A stretch of 62,899 nt of DNA from Candidatus Multivorans thiocomprendens (GTDB lineage: Bacteria > Acidobacteriota > Thermoanaerobaculia > Multivoradales > Multivoraceae), in assembly GCA_027493375.1 (NCBI GenBank), contig JAPVWO010000247.1, positions 1-62,899 on the forward strand. Direction: 5' to 3'. The notes under the pieces were generated by a model. The model was not told the DNA's origin. It worked only from the letters and a program-made list of their open reading frames with translations, and made no database searches. The position numbers and the translations under genes are program-made. Each line of letters begins with the position of its first letter. Within the stretch, counting starts at the first letter, position 1. This document shows positions 43,614-54,624 of the stretch, piece after piece.

Positions 43614-44049
43614 GCACTACCTCGATGGCGACTTCGGCGATGACTTCCGTGTGGAGGTCGACCCGCACCAGGTGCTCGCCCACCGTCTTGATGCCGCCGG
43701 TGAGGTCGATCATGCGGCGATCCACCTGCACCCCGGCGGCGGCGAGCGCCTCGGTCACCTCCGTGGGGGTCACGGAGCCGTACAGCGTCCCCGTCTCGCT
43801 GGCTCGCTTGGGAATGGTCAGCTTGACCGCCGCGAGCTCCGCCGCGACCTCGGCGGCGGCCGAGCGCTCGGCCTCGTGGCGAGCGTCGAACTTCTTCCGC
43901 TGCGATTCGAACCAGAGCCGGTTCGAATCGGTGGAAGGCGCGGCCAGCTCCCTTGGATAGAGGTAGTTGCGGGCGTACCCGGGCTTCACGTCGACCACCT
44001 GGCCGCGCGTCCCCAGCCCTCTCATGTCCTGTAGCAGGATGACTTCCAT
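43603..44049 (-). CDS. rplI: Ribosomal protein bL9
   Basis: bL9 is a large-subunit protein with two RNA-binding lobes joined by a long helix. The 148 residues start MEVILLQDMRGLGTRGQVVDVKPGYARNYL in two conserved blocks, then a charged linker helix (FDARHEAERSAAAEVAAEL) and the C-terminal lobe (GTLYGSVTPTEVTEALAAAG). The length is normal. It ends the rpsF-rpsR-rplI series and overlaps the methyltransferase start. Confidence 0.97.
   Translation of the reverse strand: MEVILLQDMRGLGTRGQVVDVKPGYARNYLYPRELAAPSTDSNRLWFESQRKKFDARHEAERSAAAEVAAELAAVKLTIPKRASETGTLYGSVTPTEVTEALAAAGVQVDRRMIDLTGGIKTVGEHLVRVDLHTEVIAEVAIEVVPET
43619..43623 (-). promoter_or_regulatory. Shine-Dalgarno GAGGT deciding the methyltransferase CTG start
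   Basis: GAGGT, AGTGC, then CTG: a 5-nt spacing identical to that before alr. It lies within the last codons of rplI, so the two genes appear translationally coupled. Confidence 0.5.
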
Positions 44050-44091
44050 TGCTTCGTTCCTCGCCGTCCCGGTCGCCGCCGACGCCGGCGG

Positions 44092-44322
44092 TCAGTCCGT
44101 GGTGTAGGGGATCAGGGCCAGGAACCGGGCCCGTCGGAGCGCGCGGGCGAGCATCCGCTGGTGGCGCGCGGAGTTGCCCGAAATCCTCCGGGGCAGGATC
44201 TTGGCCCTTTCCGGCACGAAGGAGCGCAGCGTGGCCACATCCTTGTAGTCGATGTACTCGATCCCGTCGGCGGTGAACTTGCACACCTTGCGGCGACGGA
44301 AGAAGGTTCTGCGTTTGGGCAT
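44092..44322 (-). CDS. rpsR: Ribosomal protein bS18
   Basis: bS18 pairs with bS6 on the platform of the small subunit. The 76 residues are typical: basic [14 protein letters not shown], then [46 protein letters not shown]. The single Cys in VCKF is one of the possible zinc residues. The others of the Cys+ form are absent. It starts 2 bp after rpsF ends. Confidence 0.97.
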   Translation of the reverse strand: MPKRRTFFRRRKVCKFTADGIEYIDYKDVATLRSFVPERAKILPRRISGNSARHQRMLARALRRARFLALIPYTTD

Positions 44323-44324
44323 CT

Positions 44325-44711
44325 CTAGACGCCTCCAGCCGCTTGGCTCGGGACGGTCGCCATGGTCGTCTGCTGGACCGGCTCCTTGCCCTTGCTGGCG
44401 GCGCGTTTCAGGTCGAGGTCGGTCCGCACCACCAAGTGGCGCAGGACCTTCTCGTTCTGGAGCATCCGCTGTCCGATCTCCGCGAGGCCGTTGCCGCCTC
44501 CGTCGGACTCCAGGTAGTAGATGTGGTAGCGGCCCTCGGTGAACTTCTTGATCGGATAGGCGAGCCGCCGCTTGCCCCAGGATTCCTCCTGCGTGAGCCG
44601 CAGCTTGCGGTCAGCGACCAGCAGCTTGCCGAAGGCATCGCTCAACTCCACGGCCTCTTCATCCGAGAGGCGTGGATCGGCGATGAAGACGAGTTCGTAT
44701 GTACGGGTCAA
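44325..44711 (-). CDS. rpsF: Ribosomal protein bS6
   Basis: bS6 binds bS18 and 16S rRNA. The 128 residues start [17 protein letters not shown] and contain [24 protein letters not shown] and [16 protein letters not shown] [17 protein letters not shown], with a Lys/Gln/Thr/Ala-rich tail. The start is TTG 44711 with GAGG 8 nt upstream. The ATG between them is out of frame (three codons, then stop). The reading frame is open far upstream through hppA, which is coincidental. Confidence 0.96.
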   Translation of the reverse strand: MTRTYELVFIADPRLSDEEAVELSDAFGKLLVADRKLRLTQEESWGKRRLAYPIKKFTEGRYHIYYLESDGGGNGLAEIGQRMLQNEKVLRHLVVRTDLDLKRAASKGKEPVQQTTMATVPSQAAGGV

Positions 44712-44782
44712 TCGTTCATCCTCGTAGGGTGTGGCCGGCCCGCGGACCGGAACGAATCGGCGGCGGAATCTATCACGGTCCG

Positions 44783-46855
<2,073 letters not shown>

Positions 46856-46868
46856 TATCCGTTTCCTC

Positions 46869-47459
46869 TCATCCGTTGTACTCGTTCATCGTGACTTCGA
46901 CGCCTCGGTCAACCCAACTCAGGACGCAGTCGGCGGCCCGCCGCACCATTCGTTCCGCCGTTTCGACTTCGCCCGCCGCGAAGGGAGCGAGCACGAAGTC
47001 CGGAAGGTCTTCCCCGCGGCCGGCCGCGGCCGCCGCCGCTTCGTCCGGCGCGATGCCCAGCCGCAGCCGCGGCACCGCCGTCGTGCGCAGGTTCTCGATG
47101 ACCGACTCCATGCCGCGATGCCCGCCGGGACTCCCCTTGCCACGAAGCCGGAGCCGCCCCAGGGGCAAGTGGACTTCGTCGTAGACGACCAGGATGTTCC
47201 GGGGAGCATAGCCATTCCGTTCGGAGAGACAGCGCGCGCTGTAGCCGCTGCGATTCATGTAGGTCTGCGGCATCGCCAGGTCGATTCGGTCGTTGGAGGC
47301 CCAGACCGCTCCGCACACGTCCAGTCCGGGTCGGACGCCCAGACGCCGGGCCAGCTCGTCGACGACCCGGAAGCCGAGGTTGTGACGCGTGTCGGCGTAA
47401 CGCCCGCCCGGATTCCCGAGCCCCAGAACCAGACGCGCTTCGTCGCTACGTGTCTCCAT
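46869..47459 (-). CDS. pth: Peptidyl-tRNA hydrolase
   Basis: Pth frees tRNA from peptidyl-tRNA released by stalled ribosomes. The 196 residues show [18 protein letters not shown] with the catalytic His, [29 protein letters not shown], and [13 protein letters not shown]. The start at 47459 overlaps the end of rplY by 14 bp. The rplY-pth pairing is common. Confidence 0.96.
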   Translation of the reverse strand: METRSDEARLVLGLGNPGGRYADTRHNLGFRVVDELARRLGVRPGLDVCGAVWASNDRIDLAMPQTYMNRSGYSARCLSERNGYAPRNILVVYDEVHLPLGRLRLRGKGSPGGHRGMESVIENLRTTAVPRLRLGIAPDEAAAAAAGRGEDLPDFVLAPFAAGEVETAERMVRRAADCVLSWVDRGVEVTMNEYNG

Positions 47460-48114
47460 CTTCGGATTCGTCCTCGTCGCCGACCCGTTCGGGTTCGTCG
47501 GTGAGGGCCTCGAGCAGCTCGCCTTCCTCCGGCTCCTCGACCTCTTCCTCGACCACCCGGGCGGCGGCGACCGACACGATCACCTTGCTCTCTTCCTCGC
47601 TCAGCGTCACCGCGTCCGGAAGGACCAGTTCCCCGGCCTCCACATGCTGGCCGATGTGCAGGGGCGAAACATCGAGTTCGATCGAGACGGGAATGTCGCC
47701 GGGCAGGCAGACCACGCCCACTTCCCGGGTGATGAACTCGAGCAGTCCGCCCTCGTTCCGTACGCCCTCGGCCGTGCCCACGACCTCGACGGGCACGGAT
47801 ACCTGGACTTCCCGGTCCATCTTGACGCGTTGGAAGTCGATGTGGACCAGCGCGCCCGTCAACGGGTTCCACTGCAGGTCCCGGATCATCGTGTGGCGCG
47901 TCCGCTCGGTGCCCTCGAGCTGGAGCAGAAAGACGGCGTTCTCGCCCCCCTCCCGAATCAGGCTCTGCACCATCTTGCCGTCGACGCGGATCGCGGCCGA
48001 ATCGGCGCTGCCGCCGTAGACCACGGCGGGAATCTCACCGGCCGCCCGGAGGCGGCGGTTCGCGTTCTTGCCGGTCTGCTCGCGCAGCCGGACGGTAACG
48101 GTGGGTTCGCTCAC
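47446..48114 (-). CDS. rplY: Ribosomal protein bL25 (CTC/TL5 form)
   Basis: bL25 binds 5S rRNA. The 222-residue long form has the N-terminal 5S-binding barrel (TVTVRLREQTGKNANRRLRAAGEIPAVVYG in two parts, GALVHIDFQRV) plus the C-terminal beta domain (PVEVVGTAEGVRNEGGLLE, LPGDIPVSIELDVSPLHIGQ). It ends in a strongly acidic tail after about residue 185. It follows prs with a 26-bp gap. Confidence 0.96.
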   Translation of the reverse strand: MSEPTVTVRLREQTGKNANRRLRAAGEIPAVVYGGSADSAAIRVDGKMVQSLIREGGENAVFLLQLEGTERTRHTMIRDLQWNPLTGALVHIDFQRVKMDREVQVSVPVEVVGTAEGVRNEGGLLEFITREVGVVCLPGDIPVSIELDVSPLHIGQHVEAGELVLPDAVTLSEEESKVIVSVAAARVVEEEVEEPEEGELLEALTDEPERVGDEDESEDGDT

Positions 48115-48140
48115 TTCGAACTCCTCAGGTGACGTACGGC

Positions 48141-49082
48141 TCAGACGAAGAGCGATGTCACGGAGCTGTTGTCGTGGATTCTTCGGATGGCTTCCCCGAG
48201 CAGGGCGGCGACGCTGTGGGGACGCAGTCTGGTGCTCCGGACCAGCTTCTCTTCGAGCGGCGTGGTGTTCGTCACCAGAACGCCCTCAAGCTTCGACTTC
48301 TCGATCCTCTCGATCGCCGAGGCGGAGAGTACACCGTGGATGCCGGCGGCGAAGATTCTCCGGGCGCCCTGCGCCGCCAGGGATTCGACGGAGTTGATCA
48401 GCGTACCGGCGGTATCGATGATGTCGTCGAGAATCAGCACGTCGCGGCCCTCGACATCGCCGATCACGTTCATCACCTCCGCCTGGTTCGCGGCCACCCG
48501 GCGCTTGTCGATGATCGCGAGTTCGGTGTGCAGCCGCTTGGCGATCGCCCGCGCCCGCGCCACCCCGCCGGCGTCCGGGGCAACGATCATCAGGTCCTCG
48601 ATGCCGAGCGCGCGGATGGCGTCCAGAAGCACCGGCGCCGCGAACAGGTGATCCACCGGGATGTCGAAGTAGCCGGAGATCTGCTGCGCATGGACGTCCA
48701 TCGTCAGCAGGCGGTCGGCCCCGGCGGCCGTCATCACGTCGGCCACGAGCTTCGCCGTGATCGGCACGCGGGGCTTGTCCTTCTTGTCCTGACGGGCGTA
48801 GCCGTAGTAGGGCAACACCGCCGTCACCCGCGCCGCCGAAGCCCGCTTCACCGCGTCGAGCATGATCAACAGCTCGACGAAGTTGTCGTTGACCGGCGGA
48901 CAGGTCGGCTGCACGATGAAGACGTCGGCGCCACGCACGTTCTCCTGGATCTGGCAGAAGATCTCGCCGTCCGCGAAGTTGTAGGCCGTGACCTGACCCG
49001 GCACCATGCCGAGGTAGTTGCAGATCTCGTTGGTCAGCGCGGGATGCGCCCGCCCGCCGAAGACCTTGAGCTCGGTGTACAT
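48141..49082 (-). CDS. prs: Ribose-phosphate pyrophosphokinase
   Basis: Prs makes PRPP for nucleotide, His and Trp synthesis and supplies the purC pathway. The 313 residues include DGEIFCQIQENVRGADVFIVQ, YYGYARQDKKDKPR (ATP flexible loop), the PRPP-binding loop VLILDDIIDTAGTL, and catalytic KRR. ATG 49082 starts MYTELKVFGG, matching the usual beginning. A GTG at 49115 would add 11 residues. It is followed by rplY and pth, a widespread order, and lies downstream of ispE and tRNA-Gln. Confidence 0.96.
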   Translation of the reverse strand: MYTELKVFGGRAHPALTNEICNYLGMVPGQVTAYNFADGEIFCQIQENVRGADVFIVQPTCPPVNDNFVELLIMLDAVKRASAARVTAVLPYYGYARQDKKDKPRVPITAKLVADVMTAAGADRLLTMDVHAQQISGYFDIPVDHLFAAPVLLDAIRALGIEDLMIVAPDAGGVARARAIAKRLHTELAIIDKRRVAANQAEVMNVIGDVEGRDVLILDDIIDTAGTLINSVESLAAQGARRIFAAGIHGVLSASAIERIEKSKLEGVLVTNTTPLEEKLVRSTRLRPHSVAALLGEAIRRIHDNSSVTSLFV

Positions 49083-49272
49083 GGCGCGTTCGACGTTGTT
49101 GGGGTGGAGGGTCACTTGAGCGACCCGCCAGCGATCGTTTCCGGGAAGTCCGGACGCCGGTGCGTACCGGGACCGTCCGCGTGCACGGAAACTCTCGACA
49201 CGGGCGACCTCGGAATCTGGTTCGAATGGAGGGGAGTTGGCTGCTGCACGTGGTCGTCGGGGGCCGGAGGCG

Positions 49273-49347
49273 TGGTTGGGGCGGGAGGATTCGAACCCCC
49301 GAATGCGAGATCCAAAGTCTCGTGCCTTACCACTTGGCGACGCCCCA
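49273..49347 (-). tRNA. tRNA-Gln (anticodon TTG)
   Basis: Acceptor TGGGGCG (from 49347) pairs with CGCCCCA. The anticodon stem CGAGA/TCTCG encloses CTTTGGA (anticodon TTG), and the T-arm GGGGGTTCGAATCCTCC and encoded ACCA are present. It lies between ispE and prs, same strand as both. Confidence 0.96.
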
Positions 49348-49379
49348 GACGGGACGGCCCATCTTACAGAAAGCGACGA

Positions 49380-50282
49380 CTACATGAAGAGCCCGCGAAC
49401 TTCCCGAGGCAGCGTTCGCGTCCGGAACACACGCACGCCCGTTCCGGCCAGCGCGGCCTGGATGCCGGGTGCCTCGCCGACCGCGAACACGGCGCCGCCG
49501 CTGCCCGAGACCTGGGGACCGCCGCCACCGCCCGTGCTCCCGGCCCGCCCGAGCGCGCGGAGGAGGCGATCCACCTCGGGGTGGAGCCGGCGAACCACCG
49601 GTTCCAGGTCGTTGCCGAGCACCCAGGCGGCGGCATCGCCACGGCGCGAGGGAGGAGGCAAGAGGGCTGACAGTGCCTCCCCTCCCCCGCTCTCTGCCGC
49701 CATCGCAACCTTCCAACCGCCGTAGACCTCGGCGGTCGGCACCTCGACCGCCGGCACGACGACCGACACAGTCGCCGAGGGCATGTCGTCCAGCGATTCG
49801 ACCTGCTCACCGCGGCCGGTCGCGAACGCCGTCCCCCCCTCCAGAAAGAACGGGACATCCGAGCCGACCGCCGCTCCGACACCATGCAACTGCCGGGCGT
49901 CGAGAGGTTGTCCCCAGAGCGACTGGAGGCCGAGCAGCGCCGCCGCCGCGTCGCTGCTGCCCCCGCCCAGGCCGCTACCGGCGGGAATCCGCTTCTCGAG
50001 TCTGAAGCGGACGCCGCGTGCGGGCTCGCCGAGGACGCCGAAGAAAGCGCGCGCCGCCTTGAGCACCAGGTTCGAGTCGTCGGCCGGCGCGCCTCCGCCC
50101 GGGACCTCGATCCGCGGTGGACTCGCCGGGTCGACGCGGTGAATGACCAGGCGGTCGCAGAGGTCGATCGTCTGCAGTACGGTCGAGATCTCGTGGAAAC
50201 CGTCAGGACGCTTGCCGTGAACGCGAAGGCTCAGGTTCACCTTGGCCGGGCACGCCAGGCTGAGTTCGGCGGGCTCAGGCAT
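49380..50282 (-). CDS. ispE: 4-diphosphocytidyl-2-C-methyl-D-erythritol kinase
   Basis: IspE phosphorylates CDP-ME in the MEP route to isoprenoids. The 300-residue GHMP kinase has PAKVNLSLRVHGKRPDGFHE at the substrate-binding start, the ATP loop PAGSGLGGGSSDAAAALLGL (about 100-119), GSDVPFFLEGGTA with the catalytic Asp, and SGSGGAVFAV. The downstream order tRNA-Gln then prs is conserved in many bacteria. The start overlaps the LolB-like gene by 8 bp. Confidence 0.95.
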   Translation of the reverse strand: MPEPAELSLACPAKVNLSLRVHGKRPDGFHEISTVLQTIDLCDRLVIHRVDPASPPRIEVPGGGAPADDSNLVLKAARAFFGVLGEPARGVRFRLEKRIPAGSGLGGGSSDAAAALLGLQSLWGQPLDARQLHGVGAAVGSDVPFFLEGGTAFATGRGEQVESLDDMPSATVSVVVPAVEVPTAEVYGGWKVAMAAESGGGEALSALLPPPSRRGDAAAWVLGNDLEPVVRRLHPEVDRLLRALGRAGSTGGGGGPQVSGSGGAVFAVGEAPGIQAALAGTGVRVFRTRTLPREVRGLFM

Positions 50283-51042
50283 CCGCGCCGCAGATGCCGG
50301 GCCGGTATCCGGCGGGGATTTCGGGAGCTGGCAGCGGTCCCGCGAGTTCCGTTGCGGCCCGGCGCTGGCGCCAGCGAAGTTCGAGACCCGTGTCGGATTC
50401 CACCAGCCGCGCCACTTCTTCCACCCCTTCCACGCCTCCGTCCCAGGTGGCCCTGGAGCGATCGCCGCGCCACAGCGTCCAGCGACTCGGGCCTGCCGCG
50501 GTCGCTTCGGCGGTCCAGCGCCTGCCGCGGCGGTCCTCGAAGTCGATCCTGACGTTTCGGTCCGGCCGACCGCTGACCGCGGTCTCCTCCCATACGCCGG
50601 GATCGGCCGGCGGCGCCGGCAACCGCCGCATCAACAGGGCGGCGACGGCGCGGGCAGGCACCGGACCCAGCGAGAGGGCCGGGATCTCGAGATCGCCCGC
50701 GTACCGGCAGAACGTGCGCTCGCGCACCCACAGCACGAGAGCGTCTCCTCCCCTTACGTTGAGGTCCCACCATCGTCGTCCCAGGCGGTCGGAGGCCGAG
50801 ACGTGAAAGCGCTCCGGGTCCTTGAACCGCAGTACGAGACGGAGCGTGCCGTTCCCTTCCGATCCGTCGTAGTGCATGCGGACGATGCGCTGCGTCCGCC
50901 ATTCCGTCTCGGGAATCTCCCACGGCGCGGTGGCCGGAACCGGACGGCCAGCGGCAATCGCCGCTTCCCGGCCGGGCCCGGTGCTGGCGCAGCCGCCGAG
51001 CCACGCCAGGCTGAACAGAAGCAGCGGGAACGACCGCCGCAT
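50275..51042 (-). CDS. LolB-like outer-membrane lipoprotein
   Basis: The 255-residue protein has a lipoprotein signal ending LGGC (Cys18, with start ATG 51042), followed by a half-barrel-like region (GTLRLVLRFKDPERFHVSASD, WDLNVRGGDALVLWVRERTFCRYAGD, VRIDFEDRRGRRWTAEATA). Strand pattern, lipobox and position directly before ispE all match LolB, which receives lipoproteins from LolA at the outer membrane. Identity is too weak to be sure. An upstream in-frame GTG at 51081 overlaps the TPR gene and adds 13 residues, so I reject it. Confidence 0.65.
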   Translation of the reverse strand: MRRSFPLLLFSLAWLGGCASTGPGREAAIAAGRPVPATAPWEIPETEWRTQRIVRMHYDGSEGNGTLRLVLRFKDPERFHVSASDRLGRRWWDLNVRGGDALVLWVRERTFCRYAGDLEIPALSLGPVPARAVAALLMRRLPAPPADPGVWEETAVSGRPDRNVRIDFEDRRGRRWTAEATAAGPSRWTLWRGDRSRATWDGGVEGVEEVARLVESDTGLELRWRQRRAATELAGPLPAPEIPAGYRPGICGADA

Positions 51043-51061
51043 GAAGATCGGCCCCGGCCGG

Positions 51062-53143
51062 TCAGCGCCGGGCGAGTTCACTCAGCTTGCGGCGCACCGA
51101 CTCGACGTTCTCCTCGTCGTTGATCGCCAGCGCCTGCTCGTAGGCCTCCCGGGCTCGCTGCGAATCGCCCAGCGCGACGTAGACGTCCCCGAGATGCTCA
51201 AGGATCGTGGAGTCGAGCGGAACGAGCTGGTTCGCCCGTTCCAGGTGACGCCGTGCCTGCTCGAACTCACCGAGCCGGAACAGGGCCCAGCCCAGAGAGT
51301 CGACGAAGGCGCCGTTGTTCGGGTCGAGATCGACGGCGCGTCGAATGAGCTCCAGCGCCTGCTCCAGGTTCTCGCCGTTGTCCGCCCACATGTACCCGAG
51401 GTAGTTCAGGGCAAGGCTGTTCTCGGGCTCGAGTTCAAGGACCGCCCGAAACTGATCCGCCGCCTCGTCGTAGCGCCGGCTGCGCTCGTAGGCCTCTCCT
51501 AGCTGGAACCGGAGGGCCACTCGAAGTTCGTCGTCCCCGATGTCAAGTCCCGTTTCAGCACCGCTATCGACTCCGGACAGCGCCCGCTGGAGAAACGGAA
51601 CGGCTTCGGCGAAGCGCCCCTGTTCCCGACAGAAACCGGCGACCAGCATGAGACGCCGGACATCTCCGTTCGAGGTCAGATCCTCATAGACCCTCGCGGC
51701 GAGCTTGTCCGCACCCAGGTTGAAGTAGAGCCGCGCCTTCTTCTGGAGCGCCGGGAACGCCGGTTCGCCCTCGTCGCCCGCCACAAGAAGCCGCTGGTTG
51801 GCGACGATGCCCCGGCGCAACATCGCCATGGCCTTGCGCTTCCTGCCCGCCTCCGCCAGCAGCTCGGCCTGACTCAGCACGAGTTCGGCCGACTCTCCGG
51901 CTCTCTTCTCCTCGGCTTCCAGCACCTCCATGGCGCTCTCCAGCTCTCCCAACTGGCGCAAGCCCTCGACCACGAGGCTGAGACCGAGATCTCCCGCCTG
52001 CTCGCCCTCGGCGGTGTTCCGGTCGGCGCGGTCGACCATCCTCTGGCCGATGTCCCTGATCCGGCGCCATTCACCCTCCCGCATCAGCAGGCGAACCAGC
52101 TCCCGCACGATTCGCGGATCGTCCCGCGACTCCCGTCTGAGGTCTTCGAGCAGCTCGATCGCCTCCGGCGTCCGCTCCGATTCGGCCAGGATCGTCGCCT
52201 CCAGGAGGCGGGCGCGAGGGTTCGCCCGGGCCGCGCGAGGCAGCGCACGCAGACGGCCAAGCGCCTCGGCGAGATCGTCCGCCCGCTGCTGGGGGGTCCG
52301 TCCGCGGGCGACCCCGCGGCGAAAGTACGCCTCGGCCAGGGCGGCGCGCACCGGGATACTCTCCGGCTGCTCGGCGACGGCGCCCTCGAGCAGTTCGATC
52401 GCTTCACTGTGGTTGCCACGCTGGCTCTCCCGCTGAGCCAGTTCCATCCTGGCCTCGACGGAGAGACCGTCGAGTCGGAGCATCTCGTTCTGGACTTCCT
52501 CGGCCCGGTCGTCCTGGCCCGCGCGCCGGAACGCATCGACCAGCATGCCCTGGAGCTGCCGGTGTCCGTTGTGGTAGCTCACGAGTTCCTCGAGCACCGA
52601 AGCGGCCTCGCCGTACTCCTCCAGGCTCTCTCGAATCCGGTAGAGGAGCATCATGCCGTCGATGTCGTTCGGGGCGAGGCCACGGAGACGCTCCAGCGCC
52701 TCGATCGCCTGATCGAGTGCCTCGCCGTACCGGCCGCCATTGCCTCTGGGCAGGCTGACGAGAGCTCCCGCGTGGGCACGGAGTACATCCACGTCGTCCG
52801 GAGCGAGACGGTAGGCGACCCGCGTGTGGTCCGCCGCCTCGTCGAAACGACGCAGCTTCCGGGCCAGGAATTCCGCCAGACCGATCCGGAGGAAGGGAGC
52901 ATCCGGATCCGCGGCCACGGCCCGTTCGAAGAGATCGAGCGCCTCCTCCTCCCGTTCCGGTTCGGCAGCCAGCAGCCGCGCCGCCGTGAACAGGAAGGGG
53001 CCGCTCTCCGCAGGGGCTACCGCGGCTTCCTGCGCCCTGGTCGATTGCGCTCCGAGGCAAAGCAGGGCGATCGCGGCCGCCGGCGCGACGCGGCTCAACG
53101 CACGGACGGAAAGGGACCGGGAACCTGCTTCCTCACGGTACAT
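51062..53143 (-). CDS. Exported TPR-repeat protein
   Basis: The 693 residues have a signal peptide (about 18-38, PAAAIALLCLGAQSTRAQ) and then TPR repeats over nearly the full length. Typical units are ALDLFERAVAADPDAPFLRIGLAEFLARK near residue 65 and, at the C-terminal end, LEPENSLALNYLGYMWADNGE, DPNNGAFVDSLGWALFRLGE and DSTILEHLGDVYVALGD. Such proteins scaffold envelope complexes. The partner is unknown. It precedes the LolB-like gene by 19 bp, so a role in outer-membrane assembly is possible. Confidence 0.85.
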   Translation of the reverse strand: MYREEAGSRSLSVRALSRVAPAAAIALLCLGAQSTRAQEAAVAPAESGPFLFTAARLLAAEPEREEEALDLFERAVAADPDAPFLRIGLAEFLARKLRRFDEAADHTRVAYRLAPDDVDVLRAHAGALVSLPRGNGGRYGEALDQAIEALERLRGLAPNDIDGMMLLYRIRESLEEYGEAASVLEELVSYHNGHRQLQGMLVDAFRRAGQDDRAEEVQNEMLRLDGLSVEARMELAQRESQRGNHSEAIELLEGAVAEQPESIPVRAALAEAYFRRGVARGRTPQQRADDLAEALGRLRALPRAARANPRARLLEATILAESERTPEAIELLEDLRRESRDDPRIVRELVRLLMREGEWRRIRDIGQRMVDRADRNTAEGEQAGDLGLSLVVEGLRQLGELESAMEVLEAEEKRAGESAELVLSQAELLAEAGRKRKAMAMLRRGIVANQRLLVAGDEGEPAFPALQKKARLYFNLGADKLAARVYEDLTSNGDVRRLMLVAGFCREQGRFAEAVPFLQRALSGVDSGAETGLDIGDDELRVALRFQLGEAYERSRRYDEAADQFRAVLELEPENSLALNYLGYMWADNGENLEQALELIRRAVDLDPNNGAFVDSLGWALFRLGEFEQARRHLERANQLVPLDSTILEHLGDVYVALGDSQRAREAYEQALAINDEENVESVRRKLSELARR

Positions 53144-53194
53144 GGGACGGGCAAGGGTAGCACTCTCCCGTGACCGTTTCCGCCGCCTCGGCCC

Positions 53195-53223
53195 TTTACC
53201 GGGACCGCCGCCCGGGTTAGACT
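53195..53223 (+). promoter_or_regulatory. Candidate sigma-70 promoter for the HU gene
   Basis: TTTACC (53195-53200) and TAGACT (53218-53223) are 17 bp apart, each matching four of six consensus bases. Transcription would begin near 53230, leaving a leader of about 58 nt with AGGGAGGAGG near its end. Confidence 0.4.
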
Positions 53224-53287
53224 CGGGAGTCCACGTCGAGTCGTGGCCCGTCGTGACGGCGGGCCGATTCAGGGAGGAGGCGTCGAG

Positions 53288-53554
53288 ATGATCAAGGCGG
53301 ACATCGTCAACCGTGTCGCGGAGAATTCCGATCTTCCCCGGGTCAAGGCGGCCCGCGCGGTCGACACGATCCTCGGCGCGATGAAGGACGCTCTCGGCGA
53401 CGGCAGGCGGATCGAGTTGCGCGGTTTCGGCGTCTTCCAGGTGCGCGATCGCAAGCGCGGCGTGGGCCGCAATCCGAAGACCGGCGTCGAGGTGACGATC
53501 TCCCCCGGCAAGACGGTTCGCTTCAAGCCCGGCAAGGAACTGAAGAACCTCTAG
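53288..53554 (+). CDS. HU-family DNA-binding protein
   Basis: HU bends and compacts DNA. The 88-residue protein is of standard length and shows GFGVFQVRDRKRGVGRNP (the HU/IHF signature at residues 46-63) and GKTVRFKPGKELK at the end. ATG 53288 has AGGGAGGAGG 7 nt upstream, the strongest ribosome site in the window. The stop TAG is followed immediately by the stop of convergent dtd (CTAGCTAG). Confidence 0.95.
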   Translation: MIKADIVNRVAENSDLPRVKAARAVDTILGAMKDALGDGRRIELRGFGVFQVRDRKRGVGRNPKTGVEVTISPGKTVRFKPGKELKNL

Positions 53555-53992
53555 CTAGAAGTCCAGCACGAAGGTAACCGGTCCGTCGTTGACCAGGTCC
53601 ACGCGCATCCGGGCTCCGAATCGGCCGCACTCCACCGGCACGCCGGCTGCCTCCAGCCGGAGGCGCAGTGCCTCGAGCAGCGGCTCCGCCATCTCCGGCA
53701 ACGCCGCCCGGTCGAAGGACGGCCGCCTCCCCTTGCGCGTCGACGCGGCCAGGGTGAACTGGGACACGAGGAGAACCGCTCCGCCCGACTTGCGCACGTC
53801 GAGGTTCATCCGCCCCCGCTCGTCGTCGAAGAACCGGAGCCTGACGAGTCGAGCCGCGGCCGCCTCCACCTGATCCTGTCCGTCGCCGACCTCCACGCCG
53901 GCGAGGACCGCCATGCCGGCGCCTATCCTCCCCACGGTCCGGCCCTCGACCGAGACCTCGGCTCGCGCCACTCGCTGAACGACCAGCCGCAT
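53555..53992 (-). CDS. dtd: D-aminoacyl-tRNA deacylase
   Basis: Dtd removes D-amino acids (and glycine from tRNA-Ala) from charged tRNA. The 145 residues are typical: [37 protein letters not shown] with the SQxTL motif, and [11 protein letters not shown], the NxGPVT motif with the cross-subunit Gly-Pro. It is convergent with and directly adjoins the HU gene. Confidence 0.96.
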   Translation of the reverse strand: MRLVVQRVARAEVSVEGRTVGRIGAGMAVLAGVEVGDGQDQVEAAAARLVRLRFFDDERGRMNLDVRKSGGAVLLVSQFTLAASTRKGRRPSFDRAALPEMAEPLLEALRLRLEAAGVPVECGRFGARMRVDLVNDGPVTFVLDF

Positions 53993-54163
53993 GCCCGCAC
54001 GATAGCTCCGAACGCCTGGCGGGGTTACGATCGAGGACCAGGGTCAGGGAGGGTCCGGCCGTCGGGACACGGCTTCCGGGCTTCGCCGCGGCCCGTGAGC
54101 ACGAGTTTCCCTGGCGGCCGGCGTCAGGTCGCCGCCTCAAGTCATTCTGAAAGGAAGAAGTAC

Positions 54164-54604
54164 ATGCTGAACAAGGTGATTCTCATCGGGAACCTGGGAC
54201 GAGATCCGGAGATCCGCACTACCCAGTCCGGCCAGACGGTCGCGAACTTCAGCGTCGCCACCACCCGGCGCTGGCGGGACCGCGACGGCAACCGCCAGGA
54301 AGAGACGGAGTGGCACTACATCGTCTGCTGGGGCCGTCAGGCCGAAGTCGCCGGGCAGTACCTGACCAGGGGCCGCCTGGTCTCGGTCGAGGGGCGGTTG
54401 CAGACCCGTTCCTGGGATGACCAGCAGAGCGGCCAGAAGCGCTATCGCACGGAGATCATCTGCGACAACTTCCAGATGCTCGGCGGCCGTGCCGACAGTT
54501 CCGGACAGGGCTACGGCTCGCGCAGCCGGCCCGATGCCGGCCAGCAGGCGCCCCAGGACCAGGGCTTCGACGCCGGAGAACAGGACGACGACATCCCGTT
54601 CTAG
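54164..54604 (+). CDS. ssb: Single-stranded DNA-binding protein
   Basis: SSB coats ssDNA and recruits repair enzymes through its tail. The 146 residues include the OB fold ([24 protein letters not shown] in two parts, [36 protein letters not shown]) and a short disordered linker ending in the tip DDDIPF, which binds RecG, MutS and others encoded nearby. ATG 54164 has AAGGAAGAAG just upstream. Convergent mutS ends 20 bp away. Confidence 0.97.
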   Translation: MLNKVILIGNLGRDPEIRTTQSGQTVANFSVATTRRWRDRDGNRQEETEWHYIVCWGRQAEVAGQYLTRGRLVSVEGRLQTRSWDDQQSGQKRYRTEIICDNFQMLGGRADSSGQGYGSRSRPDAGQQAPQDQGFDAGEQDDDIPF

Positions 54605-54624
54605 GAACTCCAAAGCGGAGCCGG

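Noticed and set aside
44709..44720. Three-codon ORF (ATG AAC GAT TGA) as a regulatory leader peptide before rpsF
   Set aside because: Its ATG directly touches the GAGG sequence, too close for initiation; it looks accidental.
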